Below, piece by piece: positions 31,435-46,400 of a stretch of DNA of 64,000 nt. Positions within the stretch are counted from its first letter, which is position 1. Each line of letters starts with the position of its first letter. The notes beneath the pieces are model-generated. The model did not search any database. It saw only the letters and a program-made list of their open reading frames with translations, and was not told the DNA's origin. The position numbers and the translations under genes are program-made. Origin of the DNA: Wuchereria bancrofti (lineage: Eukaryota > Nematoda > Chromadorea > Rhabditida > Onchocercidae). The DNA is taken from assembly GCA_005281725.1 (NCBI GenBank), contig SSBO01000001.1, positions 3,890,399-3,954,398 on the forward strand. Reading direction: 5' to 3'.

Positions 31435-34400
31435 GTTCGTGCCACCTATCATACTAATTGAAGTCAACGCCTTTTTTCTAATCCAAGAATGAATAAGTTG
31501 GGAGAAAGAGAAGGAAAGAGAAATGAGACAAAAATCATAATAATTTTGTTAAACATAACATCACTGCTTGGTCATCTTCCACTTATTACTTTGAGTATCC
31601 AATTAGATTATTCAATTTATACAAGTTCTATTATTGACGAAATATTCAGAATGCTTATTAAGTTCACTTTCTAATATTTTGTGGAGTGATACTATGAGGA
31701 AGAAATGTCTCAAATTTAATAAAAGATCTGCACTCTTTTCTCTAAGGTATAATGAATTAAGTTTAATCTTTTAATAATCTTTCAGATTATTAAATAGGTA
31801 AATGTTACCATATGCAGCATCAAAAGCTCTTTTTTGGCTTTATAAAAATAAAACTCTAGCATAAAACCAAACTAATTTATTGCTAAGACTACCAAATAAT
31901 AAAAAAGTACTAAATACTAAATAATTGAAAGTGACACAATATTCAATACTCAACATGCGACATTCATCGCTTTATTTTCCTTTCATACCTTGGGTATCTT
32001 AATTCTTGATGCCAAGTGGTCTCTCAAATAACTTGTAGAATTAAATATAATAAACTTTATCTGACCCAAAGATAAGGAGAGAACAATATGAAATCCATTC
32101 GAGAATTTTCAGTTTTTGTATTACATAAAACTTGTTGTTATATCATTATATTTTTCAATAGTTTAGTTTTTGCTAAATTTTTCGCATTCTCCAAATTCCT
32201 AGAGGATTGGAAAATTGGCGTTGCGTTGTGTTGTATGATTGTGGTGTGTACTCCGAATACCTTACACAATAAAATTATAATTTTATTTTCAAATTTGTCC
32301 TCCTCATTTTTTCTCCTTTTATGTATCAATTCGAAAATTTGTGTCATAATGCTGTTGTTGTGAACTTTGACTTCCAGCTCACCCTTGTTGCAGTTAATTC
32401 GTTTTTTATATATGCAAAACTTTATTACTTAATTTGTATGTATACTCATTCCTTGCATGATTTTATGATACTTAATTTGGGAAAATATTTAAGAAAATTT
32501 TATGAAATTTAATTTGAGAAAAGTTAAGAAAATCGGAACTGAAACTGAGGAAAAATTTGATGAGAAATATCATTTTTTGTATTTATCTCAAATTAATTTC
32601 ATAAAATTACTGTAACTTCTATTTGTAATTTCTAAAAGTGTTTATAGCAATTTTATTTTTATATCAACTTTTTCATTCAGAGTTTTTTTTCTTTTTTTTT
32701 GAGCGTAGCAATTACCAGAAAAGTGAAATCCTAAATCAAACGCATTTTAATCTTTTTCGACTTAACACCCAAAAAACATGCCATATAACCTGAGATGCTG
32801 AACAAAAGAGCAAACATGAGTTTCAGTTTAGTTTATAAAACTTCTCTGCATTTATTCCCACTGAAAAATTCAAGATTTCTGCTATTTAGTGATTATGGCC
32901 TCTGTCATCATTTGCATTCTTTAGCAGATCAGAGAGGTTGGGCTTCTTCTGACTAACTGCTGTGCTGCTTCACATCAATGGAAGAAGACGTTCCGTGTCA
33001 CTTCAATATTTGTGCATGTTTGAGGTGGAATGAAAGTTCATAATTTTCACTCACTATTCTATTTTTCACTTGTAGAAACTGCACGTCTTAATTTTTATTA
33101 ATTGCATGCATGCTTATCAAGTTTGTAACAGCATGAAATTAAAAAATTTAGAGCATGTCTTGCACAGATCTCTTTAAAACATTTCAATAAGGCATTACCG
33201 CTTGCAACGATTTAGAGAATTTCAATGGATTTGAATACCATCCAATTTCAAGAGCGTCACAATAAGAATATCATATCATAAATTTTGACCCTTCATTTCG
33301 ATGAAAAGAAAAGAAAAGGGAACGAATCCAATGCATTTAAATTACATGCATTATACTTTGCATTGACTGCACATTTTCATCTTCCTAGATTTTCACAGTA
33401 GTTTTGGAAATTTTTTTAATCTGAAAGAATTTGCAAGCGGTGCATGCTTATCTCATGAATTAAACCATTTCTGCAACTATTAGTTATTAAATCCAGGAAT
33501 ACGTGACTTTACAAATTTTACAGTGACAGCACCGCCATTTCCTCCTCCCGAAGCTGGTCAATGTCATTTTTCAAGTGGAAGTAGTCGTGAGATTTGTTGG
33601 CCACGATATGAGGACTTGGACACGACCTGCACAGATGTAGGAAATGGTATGGTCTCGGCACCCGCTGTCAAACATGCCGCGTTAGTTGAATTTTTGTTTT
33701 GTACAAAATATCAAACAACCGAGGCACTTTCACTACTTCAGTAGGTCAACCTACTGAAAAATTACTTTGCTTGAGACGATTACTTGAGACTGACTGCTTA
33801 GCTTCCGCTGCTATCAACTAATATAATTTTCCCACTTACATTGTAGTATTCGTGCTATGGCATTCGTACCGCCAGATAATCTCCGGCGTCTTATACGACA
33901 GTACTACAGACAAAAAGGTTTACCTGTTCCACGAAATACAACATTTAGTAAGAATTCATTCTTATTTGCATTATACGAATGCGACGAAGGATACGAATTT
34001 GTGGATGAGGTGAATTCTATGTTTTGTATCAACCGTCAGTGGGTTATAACACCACCAAAATGTCGCGGAAAAGGTAGCTTTGAACTTTGAAGATTAATCA
34101 AAAATTCAATATTGAAGGGTTAATTTATTTGAGTGATGAAGTATGTCAGAATATTCGCCGTGTCACAACAGAAGTTCTTTTTATATAATTTATAGAGGAA
34201 TTTACAAAATATGAAGTAAGCAAAAGAATTAATGTAGTAAATCACTTTGTTCCTTTTCAACCATCTTCGAAGCCACCAATCCTGAAAATTTTATTGTTCA
34301 TCGATTCCTCAAATTTCATTTATAAATTTTTCTCTCACTTCGCATTTAGTTGTAGTATCAAAGACAATTTTTTGTTTTAAAGGTATGTGTGAAACAGATA

Positions 34401-37400
34401 ATGGTGGATGTAGCCATTCTTGTCTATCAATTGAAGATCGAGTAGAATGTCATTGTCCGCATGGATTGGTTCTTGATAGCGATCAGAAAACTTGCATCAG
34501 TAAGACTTCTCCTTCTGACTGGGAAAAATCCCTAATTTTTTTTAAAATGCTTTTATTAATGTATTATAGAAGAAACATCCCGCAATCGTTGCTTACGGCA
34601 AATCCAGAAAACAACGAATTACATCCGGAAGAAATACCGGAAGAAAGTGTGAAATAGATAACGGAATCTAATAAATTCTAATAAATTCAGTGCAACACTT
34701 TTAGTATTAAGATTCTTTCAGAACCAATTCCGAAGACTCTGTGCCGCATTCTTAACAGTTGTTCATGTACCGCTATTACTGAAAACCAATATTCATGCAC
34801 CTGTCCAAAAGGAGAGAAATGCTTGCGTAAGAATCTAATTCCGTTTAAAAAATTGGATTCTGTGACAAAGACCGTATTTATCGTGTCAATTTATTATTAA
34901 ATTAAACAGAAAGAAATATATGTTATAAGTAAATAATTCAAATTATGAATTATATGAATTGAATTTGATTTTTTTTACGGAAATTACAATTCAGTGGTTC
35001 GCGGACGGCCAAAAATTTATATTGAACCAGTAGCGCCGTATGAAATAGCTCCGGGCGGAAATTTAAACATTACATGCTCCGCAGTTTCACATCCATTCCC
35101 GCAAGTATTTTGGCAACGGTCAGCTATAGTTTTCGTTCACTCATACAATATAATGTCAATTCTGAAATAAGCTTTTGCTATTAATTTTCAGAGTTCAGTT
35201 TTATCTTCTTTTTGATAAAAAAATGGATAGCTTGACCATGAAACCTCAGCTCATCTAACGAAAAACGCCTCGGCTTATTTGAACTTTCTTAGAATATAAA
35301 ATAGCCAAGTGTTAAGTATCTCTCAGGTGTCTCAACGTCACATTGTTTTTCTTTTTTATAGTGGCGATGAAGCAGTTGATATTGCACCTGTTAAACCAGG
35401 AACTGTTCGAAGTGAGCAAATTCTGATCATCAAAGAGCTCTACAAAAACACCCGATTCACTTGTCATGCCAATAATTCACTTGGAAAGACGGAGCGCACA
35501 ATCGAAATTGTTGTCACTGGTTTGTCATTTCATTCAACTCAGTACAGCCTTATCTCGATCTCGACGACATAAAATGCTGCATTGTAGTAGAAGTTCACAT
35601 TGCTGATAATTTCTTGAGTTGTAAATTTATCAAAAATATTAAATATATTAAACATTATTATATCATCCTCTGAAATTATTATTTCATTCTGACAAAATAA
35701 CTCTCGCCATTTGAAGACCGCTGACAGTAACGAGTTCTGGAGATTTTTCACCTAAAGTAAAAGTTTTGACAGTATAATTTTTCCCTTGCTCTCTTCACAC
35801 TTTATTTTTTAAGCTTCATCCTTCGTGATAGCTTGGGAAATATGTATGGTATGTTTTATCTACTGGTTCAATTTATTTGATAATTTGTTAATACAGGTCC
35901 TGGGTCAGCACCAATAGTTCGCGGTATTGATGCTGGCCGTTCATCAGTTTATGTTCGATGGGATCCACCAGTAATTGTGAATAGACCAGTAACTTCATAT
36001 ACAGTTTATTATACAAATAATGGTAATCGGCCAATCAAAAAGTGGAAGAAAGTAAATGTTGAAGGTAAGTTGTTTACAGTTGCATTGAAGTTATTAATAT
36101 AAACTGCAAGATATAAAATAAATATTACTAAAAATATTAGACGATAGGTTTATCAAGTGTAATGGGAGTACTAGCTTTCAAAAAATTTAATGATTTAAAA
36201 AGGTTTAGTATTCGTTACTTTCTTTTATATAAACATAGAACCAAATCGTGAGGTAACGATCAAGGATCTTCGGCCAAACACGCAATATTTTATCCGCTTA
36301 CGGGCAAACGATAAACTAGGCCGAGGACGTCTCTCGAATCCAGTTTCGCTTAACACACGTAGACCAGGTAAGTTGAAAAAACGTGTAGACACTTGAAACA
36401 ACTAAAAATGTGAACAAATTGAAAATTTCAAATTTTGTCTATCAATTTAAACTCTTATTACTGAGTCTAACTTGAATTTGATTCATCTTGGACTCTTATT
36501 ATTATTATTACTTTTTTTATTTAGATAAACCAAGCAATTTTTACATTTATAGCAGTTAATGACTTAATAAATAGTAGATGAATTAAGTGGACCGATTTGA
36601 CGATTGAAATTGTAGAGGTCCTTCAAAATGCTAATAGCGCCATAAATCATTCATGCAGTATTACATACTGCATGAATGATTTGCTGATCTTTGATGATAA
36701 GTCTCAACATTCATTAGATTCAATTGAGACAAATGATTCGTTATTTTCAGGGAGATTTATTCAAATAATGAATATGCAGAAGATTTAAAATTAGATGTAA
36801 CAGTTTAGATTTTTAGCAGTACGACCGCAGCTGTTTATTCAAGAAGGTGATACGATATATGTCGGGCCATTAAAGAGGTTCAGCATCAGTTGTAATGTAA
36901 CACGCGGAGATCCATCACCTAAAATTGCTTGGTATACGAGGTACATCAATTGCGTTGAAGTGGAATTAACCGAATTATAGATAGATTAAAAAATGTATAC
37001 AGATAGAAAATAGATTAAAAAATGTTTATAGATAGAAAATAGATTTAAAAAAGTGTATATACATAAATTAAAAAATGGAACAAATAAAGCATTTTGATTA
37101 TTTTACTATTTCTTCAAGGAAAATTATTCTAGTTTGAGAAAAGATAGGTTTGAGATAAAAAAATCAACTGCTTTTAAAACTTCAGAACAATCTTAAATAA
37201 GAATCTTTTATTCTTCACATTTTTTAAAATTTAACCGAGAAATCGATATTAGTTTAATTTATAGAGCTCGACCAATCAATAAATCGCAAAGAAAAAAATT
37301 TATAACAATGGAGCACGGCGGTCTATATGAAAGTACAAATTTCTCATGTGTTGCTGAAAACGATGCTGGTCGAACAACAAAAAGAATACAAGTCATTGTA

Positions 37401-40400
37401 ACTGGTAATATGTTTTTTTAAATTAAGTTGGCAGAAGGGGTTCAAGTGAATACTTGCGTGCTGTATAGTAGTGGTATGTTTTATTTATGTTATTGCTTAA
37501 TTAGTTGTATAGGACCGACATCTCCCGAACGGATACGATATCAAATTCATGGCAATAATGTTGATTTGCAATGGGAACCACCGCGTATTACAAATGGACA
37601 ATTGAAAGATTATGATGTCAGTATTTTTATAACGATATATAAAAATTATCTTCAAAATTACATGTCTAGAATGATATTCGAATCAAATGGAAAATATGAC
37701 CTATTTGTGCCTGGCTAATTTATTTTGAAATATGGAGCAAATCTTTTCAGCTCAACAATAAGTAAGGGTTGCAGGTGTTATACACAGACGATCCGAACTT
37801 GTCAGATGAATATTGGGAAGTTGTAAAAGCTGGAAATCCAAATGCGCGTTCTTTGAGGATATCGAGTTTGAGAGAAAAGAGAGACTACACGTTCAAAATA
37901 CGAGCACACAATGAATTGGGTCCCGGCCTTTTCAGTAATCAGTTTACTCTAACAACTTGGCTTGCAGGTCTGTGAACCTTTATTCCACTTCATTGTTATA
38001 AATTTTTATCATTTCCGATTAATAAAACTAAAAAATGAAAATGAAATAGAAAGATATTGAGTGGAAAGAAGATTTAGTTCATGAATTGTAGCTCGTCCGC
38101 CAGTTGTAACAATCACGCCTGCTGAAAAGGTAGTGAAAGATCCAAGCAATGAGGAACTCATTTTTGAGTGTGAAGCGATTGGTGTGCCGAGACCAAAGAT
38201 ACTTTGGCTATGGAGTGGTGGCTTGGTCGAAGACGGAAAGGTTAGTTTTTGGATTTTCATCCATTTTAGCACAGTTATCACAAAGTCTTGATTGGTTATG
38301 TTGTTACAATTCGATCGTTTATTAAATGTCATGCATGTCACAACGATACATGAAAACAATGCGGGCCAGTGTTGATACCTTTCCGCTTCAAACCACACAG
38401 TGAATTTTACAGAATGAATTTCGTATTTATGATGTGACACCACCAGATGCGCAAAATCGATCTAACAGCAAACTAATTGCTGAGAAGACAAATCGGGCTG
38501 GAGTAGCTACATGTCAAGCTGTCAATCCTCATGGTTTGTTGTTTTTTCAGTGCAACAAGTGTTTTGAAAATTCCTTTGAACCAATCAATAATCCATTTCA
38601 TAGATCATTTATTGTTTTTGAGAATTCCTGAAAACTGACGTTATAATATAATTTATGTCAATAATTTTGTACAACAATTTGGCATAATATTATTAATATA
38701 CCTTCTTTTGATAGGTTCGGATGAAAAACATACTGAAGTGAAAATTGTTGGACCTGGAAGTCCACCTCGCGACATCTCAATTATTCCATTTACAAATGAT
38801 TTTAAAGTCTCTTGGAATCCACCAAAATATCCAAATGGGAAAATTATAGTAAGCATATAACTTCCTTCTTCCAATATCCAGAAATTTCGAAAATTTTATA
38901 ATGTGAAGTAAATCTTGCGCTTGGTTAAATAATCCTCTGGAAAAACCTGCAATACTTGTACAAGAGATTGGGAGATCGATCGACGGGATATCGACATGTT
39001 GCTGCTCTATTTTACTTTAAACAGTCGAAATAGCTCAATTAGTTATGCATTTCAGCGTTATATTATTTACTACACGAAGAATCCGGACAACTTGTTGGGA
39101 GACTGGGAGAAGACAGCTGTAGATGGTGATCAGCTGGAGGTAGTTATATCAGCAGATGAAGATACACCATACAATGTGCGGGTACAAGCTGTTACTAAGG
39201 ATGGTCCTGGTATCATATCGGAAGCGTATGATGTCGCTACTGGCAAGAAACGTTAGTTTTTACCATGAGTAAAATTTCATGTGCGACACCCAAACAGTAA
39301 ATTTGTGGGGATTTCGGGTAACTAGGGTTACTATTAACTTTAATTTTCAAGCTGCAAGCAATCAATATGATTCAAGAAAATAGCAAGTAAGTTGTTTTTT
39401 ATAGGTACAGTTAAGATAAATGCGATACGTAATATTTTTACAGTGTACTAGCTAATCTACAAGAAATTGTTATTACCTGTATTCATTTTTCAGCAGTTCC
39501 GCTTTCTGTAAAACTGGTTGTATTGGATCCTCAAGTAGAGGACGGTAGTACGGAGACAGTTGTTGAGCCGCTAAAGACAATTATATTTAAGTGTGATGCA
39601 AAAGGAAGGCCAGCACCTCAAATTTCATACACTTGGCTTCCATTCAATGAAACTGAAAGCGGACAGGTATGTTTGTGATTATTGATACAGTGTGTTGATG
39701 AGTGTGCTTGCGTATTATAATGAATGTTTACGCATATCGGTTGTGTCTCTCTTATCAGCTAAGACACAAAAAATGTATTTTTCAGTAAGTAATTTTTCCC
39801 ACAATATAGCTGACATAGTATGTTTTTTTTCTCAGTCTTGGTTGACATAGTATGAAGTAACACACAACACTTAAAAAAGTACGCATCCGTTCTAGTAATA
39901 TATATATGGTTCGTCATTTGTAATTCAAAATAAAATAAACAAAAACTAAGATTTGTGGAAAGCTTTTATAGGAACCAATATCAATCCCAGCTTATTCGGA
40001 TCCACAAGAAGCACATCGGTATCATTCATTGGATGTGAACACTAACACGGCTACTAAGCGTGCGCTAATGTGCAATGCTCGAAATATTGATGGTTCCGAG
40101 AGCGACCAGCACATTTTCAATGTCCTCAGTGTGTTTTCCATATGCATAAATACTCTAAGAAATTTAAATGAAATTTTAGTTCTTCATATTAAAATTAAGA
40201 CTATTGAGAGTTGTTAGTATACAACTGCTAATGGATAAAATGAGAACATAAAGTTTAGAAATTAAACTGTGTGTGAAAATATTTCAGAACCAGGCAGCCC
40301 ACCAGAAAATATTCAAGCAATCATTGATCTGGATAATCGTGTCACAATATCGTGGCAAGAACCGAAATATCCCAATGGACCCATTGTAGTTGGTGTAGTT

Positions 40401-43400
40401 TAATATTACAAAACAATTCTTGGTCAATCGAAAATTGCTTTTAAATATTTGCAAAATTAAAATGCCTTTTGGCAGCCATTGAAACATGATTTTGATTACA
40501 GATGAAATTTTTTCAAATTTGCAAATTGTTCCAAATTTTGCAAAAAAAGATGTTAATTAAACAAACTTTAAGCTCCCGTAACCATTTTTAAAAAAAGACC
40601 ACGATTTGTGAACTTTATAGAAGAAGCTAGTTTCACGAATCTTTTTTTAAATAATATTTGAAAAGAATTTTTTGTTAGCAATGTTGCAAATTCTCCTAAA
40701 AACCAAATAAATTCTTAATTAATTTCTGGAAGAATTCGAATTAGTTCGACTTTTCCTTAGAAATATAAAGTGTATTTGACGTCTTATCCGAGTGAACCGA
40801 TCAATCACTGGGACATCTATGATGTTGAACCGAGTGAAAAACCACGTCTGGTCTTGGAACGTGGTAAATTACAGCCAGAAACACCGTATTATATAAAAGT
40901 TGCAGCGGTCGGTGAAAAAGGCGAAGGTTTACAATCTGATATCGTTCTCTTCGAAACAGTCAGTGGAGGTAGGTTGTTTTCGACCGAACTGTTTAAGTTT
41001 TTTTTTTATCCTTCCCAATCCGGAATCATTCCCACAACTGCAGGAAGAGTGGCAGGGAACTTTCGAAACTTAATCCTTAATTAAACTTGCCAATTTGGAG
41101 AATTAAAAGGAGATCCTGTATTATTTCTGGTATAATTCGGATTTTTTCAGCACCAATCGATGAACCGAAGGATGTACTGGCAACAGTGGAGCAGGATAAT
41201 ACTATGAATATATCTTGGACAGGACCAAGTGTTCCTAACGGTCCCATTCAGGCAAGTTTAATTGAACTGTTTGAGTATAGCATTTATTAATATTTCAGAG
41301 TAACTAATAAGATCTCATCTTGAATAAAACCTACTACTATAAGCAAAAAAATACTAATTAAACAATTTCTAGGCTTACACGGTCTACTTCACTCCGTTGG
41401 ATCAGTATCAAACATCTGATGATTCTTACAAACAGTGGGATAAAATTGTTGTTCAAAGTAACGACAATTTTGGAACCTTACGCTTGAACAAAGATATCTA
41501 CGATATTCTGCCCAATAAATTGTACCGAATTCGGGTGTCTGCAACTAACGATCTGTCGGAGGGTCCGGCAAGTGAACCTATTACAATCAGAACCGAAAGT
41601 GGAGGTCAGGTTGCTAGAGTATGAGAGAGTTTATACTTCTCCAGTTCCAATATTTTTATGGGTTATGTTTCTATCCAAATAGGAAATTTGAATACATCAA
41701 ATTCCATTTCTCGTAGAAAAAAATTTCATCTCTTTTTCATCTCAAAGAAAGTTATCTGCTTTAGAAACACCTCCTGCAATACGTCTGGAACCGATTGATA
41801 ATCCACTTACCGTAGCACCGTATGGTTCGATATCTGTGCGATGCACTGCAACAGGAATACCGCCACCTATCATCATGTGGATTATTGGTACAAATGCTAG
41901 TGACATCATGCGAGGACCAATTCTTCAGTTAACCAATCTCCGAAAAGATGAAACTGCAACTTGTAAGGCTGAAAATAATGCTGGACAAGCTCAGGAAGTG
42001 TTACAAATACTTGTAGCCGGTTAGTTCTTATGTTCTGATTTGATCAAATATTTCAGAATGTATTTTCGGCATATTTTCAACACATTTCAACACACAAAAA
42101 ACGTCGGAAATAAGAATTAAGCATAAACTTAAGTTTGAACAGCTAATTTTTTTTGTTTCTTCAGACGCTTATGTATTGAGTCATTGATATTGAGCTCCGT
42201 ATTTCTTTCCTTCACTCAACCCTTATTTATTTTAGGACCTGGAACTCCACCAAACGAGATTGTCGCTTTTCCTCTAGAAAATCAACAAGCAAGCGTAGAA
42301 TGGACAACGCCGGACAGTCCGAACGGGAGAATCACGGATTACATTATTCATTACGGCGAAGTTTTTGATGGTCAGTAATGAATTAAGTTAGCTTTGCAGA
42401 ATTACAGAATTCCAACCTTCATTTTAGACAATGTCATCATTATCCAATAATACTTTGATAACCATGGGACCTAACTCTTGCACGTAACACGGTCGTGTTT
42501 TGTTTATTTTTGCCATAGTAGGATCAAAATTGCTTATAATTCAACCGGGATATTTTTAAAAATTTTGGAACATTTCAAATTTGAAATTTATGCAAGGCAC
42601 TCATTAGTTTTTGCTTTACAGGAGAAGCTCTTCCACGTGCCTGGGAAACTGTACATGTATCGGCTGAGGAACCCCAAAAACATCGTCTTGTTGGATTAAA
42701 ACCAAAAACTAGTTATGCGATTCGATTGCAAGCGATGAGTGATCGTGGACCGGGTGTTTTATCTGACCCGATCAAAATAACAACGCTACCACTAGGTTAT
42801 ATCAGGAATATATTTGCTTAAACTCTCAAGTTTTTCAAAATTGAGGATAATTGAATAATTATTTAAGAGCTTTATTTTAATTTGTCTTCTTACTAATTGA
42901 AAATTTAAATCTAGCGCCCGCTATTGTTCAACCATCTGATATAAAGGTCCATGAAAACAATACCGTCGCTATCCAGTTTGATGCTCCAAGAGATCCCGAA
43001 GATCCAGGAAAACCCATCAAGGTTCATATAGTAACAAAAAAATAAAATGAGAACTTTTTTTTTGTTTTATGAAAAAAACTTTAATAAAATCTAATTAAAT
43101 GATCAATAACATGATAATTAAATGTATCATCATTTAAAACTATTTTTAGTTTTCACAATTTATTTTTACGTTTAATTTCCTCAGTTTCTTTTGGTTAAGT
43201 ACACTGTTCCTCTATGTGATTGTAGCATTATTTTCGGTTCACAGAAATGGACTTGATATCAAAATAACAGTGTGAGTACATTTAGGAATTTCTTGTTCAC
43301 TACACGGATGATGATCCATCGAGTGAAGATGCCGAATGGAAAGAAATGTTTTGGACGGAACCAGATGATGATTTTTCAGTTAGCATCCCTATCGGCGGCG

Positions 43401-46400
43401 AGCACTTCAAGCCTGACACCAAGTATTCTATAAAAGTTGGTGTGCTTCTATTTTGTCTAATTCGAAGATCGCAAATATTACACTGTCAAATGAAAGAAGT
43501 AAGTTTTATGAAAAACTTTAATAAGATCTGATTAATTTAATTTATTGCAGGTAATAGCTCGCGGTGAAATCGATAGCCCACCGTCGGAACCCATTATCTT
43601 TCAGACCGGAGATGGAAGTTTGTGTTTAACTTATTAAAAGTAATTAAATCAGGTCAAAGGAAGTGCAAAACAGAAAATTTCAAATAGAGTTGGTTAAGTC
43701 TAAAGGAAGATAAATCGAAAGCTATAAAATTCTTCGGTTGTAAACTTCCTGATTTTTCGAACTCCGTTTCTTTCTGAGTTTTTCTTATCATATGTTTTCC
43801 AGGTTCGGAGTAGAGCAATTTCGATTGCACTACTCGTCATTCCAATCTATGACATAACTTAGTATCGGTAGCATTTTTGCAAAATTGATTACGCGAAACA
43901 CATTCCAGTTGTACCACCGGAGAAACCGCAAATCAATGTTGATGCACCAGATGACATGATACTTGTACCAGCTGGTAGCGATTATACTGTTGGCTGTTCA
44001 TCAACCGGGTTTCCTATTCCGAGAGTTTTCTGGGTTAACAAGGATGAGCAGGCAAGTTACACATTTTCTTTTTTCTTCCATTGCTTTCCTTCCAGTTCCT
44101 TCTCATTTTTTAAATACAATTCAAAAATATGCGTATCGTAGTGAAGGAACAGAGCTTCACTAAAATTTGAAAAGGTCTAATAGTTCAGCAGTCACATATT
44201 ATTACGGTAGGAACGAATATAAATTTATTGTTCCCTTTAGACCCTTAAAAAAAATTAAAATCGACTTTAGCTCATATGTGATTGCTCTCTCTACTTAAAG
44301 TCCTGAATTTCAAGATATATTGGAATTAGTTTTAAAATGAAATTATTTATGGTAAAATACACTGCATTACGTTTGCAAACCCTTCAGTGTCTATTTAAAT
44401 TTCCACAAATTTTTGCATCAACAAAATAAGTTAGTGATATTTTTTGGGAAATCTCAACATGTCATTTTATGCTGCCAATTTTTCTGATTTATTTCCTGAA
44501 AGCATTTCTTCAGCCTCTCAGTGATGGACCGATGCTAAGATTACAAGATGTGAAAGAGACCGTAAAAGCAAAATGTGTTGCGGAAAATGAAGGTGGACGA
44601 ACTGAAACCCCTTTTGAAATTTTTGTTACTGGTTTGTATTAATGATTCTTTTCTGTTTAGCAATCACAGATTGAACTGCTTGACATCATCTTAACTGAGA
44701 CTGTTCTTAAAATTGCAAATACTTCAGACAAATGTATTCTGCGGTGTTATCGTGGCTGGTATATAGAACAGCCTCAGCACTTTTATTTGGAACTCTTATG
44801 CTTAAAGAAGCTTTGAGATTTAAAAGTTTTTGTTTCATTTTGTCATAATTGAGCAAAGCAATTTTGTCCAAAGTTTAAGGTCCTGGGAATGCTCCAAGTA
44901 ACATTCGCTTGAATTCAGTAAAACCACGTACAATTCATATTGATTGGGATCCGCCAACCATACCCAACGGAAATATTACTCGTTATATTATTTATTATAC
45001 TCCATTGGATGATCAGGTCAAGTTTATTTTGCAAAACTTTAAGTAAAATTTGGAAATGAAATTAAAATTTGCAGTTAGATGATAAGCTATGTCTATATGT
45101 TGGCATCTCGACACTAATTTCTTGTAAGCAATGCATGTCCTTGCTTATTTTTAGAATATAGTTTATCAAATGGGACAAATCCCGAAAAAACCAATAACTG
45201 AATGGATGACGTCCCATAAAGATAGCGAGCCACTGATTGGAGCATCACAAAGAGCCGACCTAATAGATTTTGTTGAACCGGATACTGCTTATGCTGTAGT
45301 ACTACAAGCTGTCAATCAGGATGGACCTGGGCCGTATTCTGAACAGCATACCATCCGAACGATGTCACGAGGTTTGATTTAACTTTCTAATACTTCTGAG
45401 AAATGAGAAGAAGAAATCGGAAACGAAAAATTCATTTGTTTTTAAATACTGTTTAAAGTACCCATAAACTCAATGAGATGCATCACATCTCCTGATGAAC
45501 GGCTAAACTGCTCAGTTTAAAAAGTGTTGTTAGTAGATTTAAGCAGATATCTAATATCTAGGATTTTCAAAAGAATTTCAATAACAGAAACCACTTATTT
45601 CTACTATTTTAGCTCGGGAGGGTCCACCACTTGATCTAAGGGTTGAACCTGAAGGTCAGCGATCGGCAAATGTTGAATGGCACAGGCCAATTACTAGCGA
45701 ACAATTGCCGATTGGCTATGAACTGTATTACATTAAAGCAGACACTAAAATCTGGGAAGACGATTTAGCTAGCATCGATGATTGGTATGCCTTTCAATCG
45801 AATTATGAGGAAACATAAATTGTTATGAGTTAGGTCTTCTGAAACACGTACTTTTGTGGTCAGTATATTTCAAAATCAAAGTGATGACATATCAGGCACG
45901 AATGGATTATGCAGCAAAAGCAAACGGAACTAATTACATACACTTGAAATAACTGATGAGATATTCCTTTCAGAAGCGGTGGTTTAATCTATCTTTTCAG
46001 ACACCTTCCGATTGGTAAATTTTGACTTGCATTAATTTTAATTTTATCATCAAGAAGCATACTTGGGAAATGATAAGAGTGAATTGCCACCAGCCGTTCA
46101 GACGAGTTATATATGGTAACGATAAGGCAATTAAAAAGTGATAGATAAGTTGTGAGTGGTAAGGGTAACTAACTTATTTTCTGAAGGTGTACTACAATTC
46201 CATTTCCTCTTCTTCTCCAGAGATTGTAATTACTTCTATCAGTTTTTGTTAAGTCACATTCATCTGATGTTGACCTTTATTGGTCCACTAATTTTGTAAA
46301 CAATGATAAACCAAGTTGGTTTTTACATAAATCTTATGTGCTTTTCGCTTCTAGGAGCATGATACCAATAACGGAAAAAGATGAAAATAGATTGTACTAC

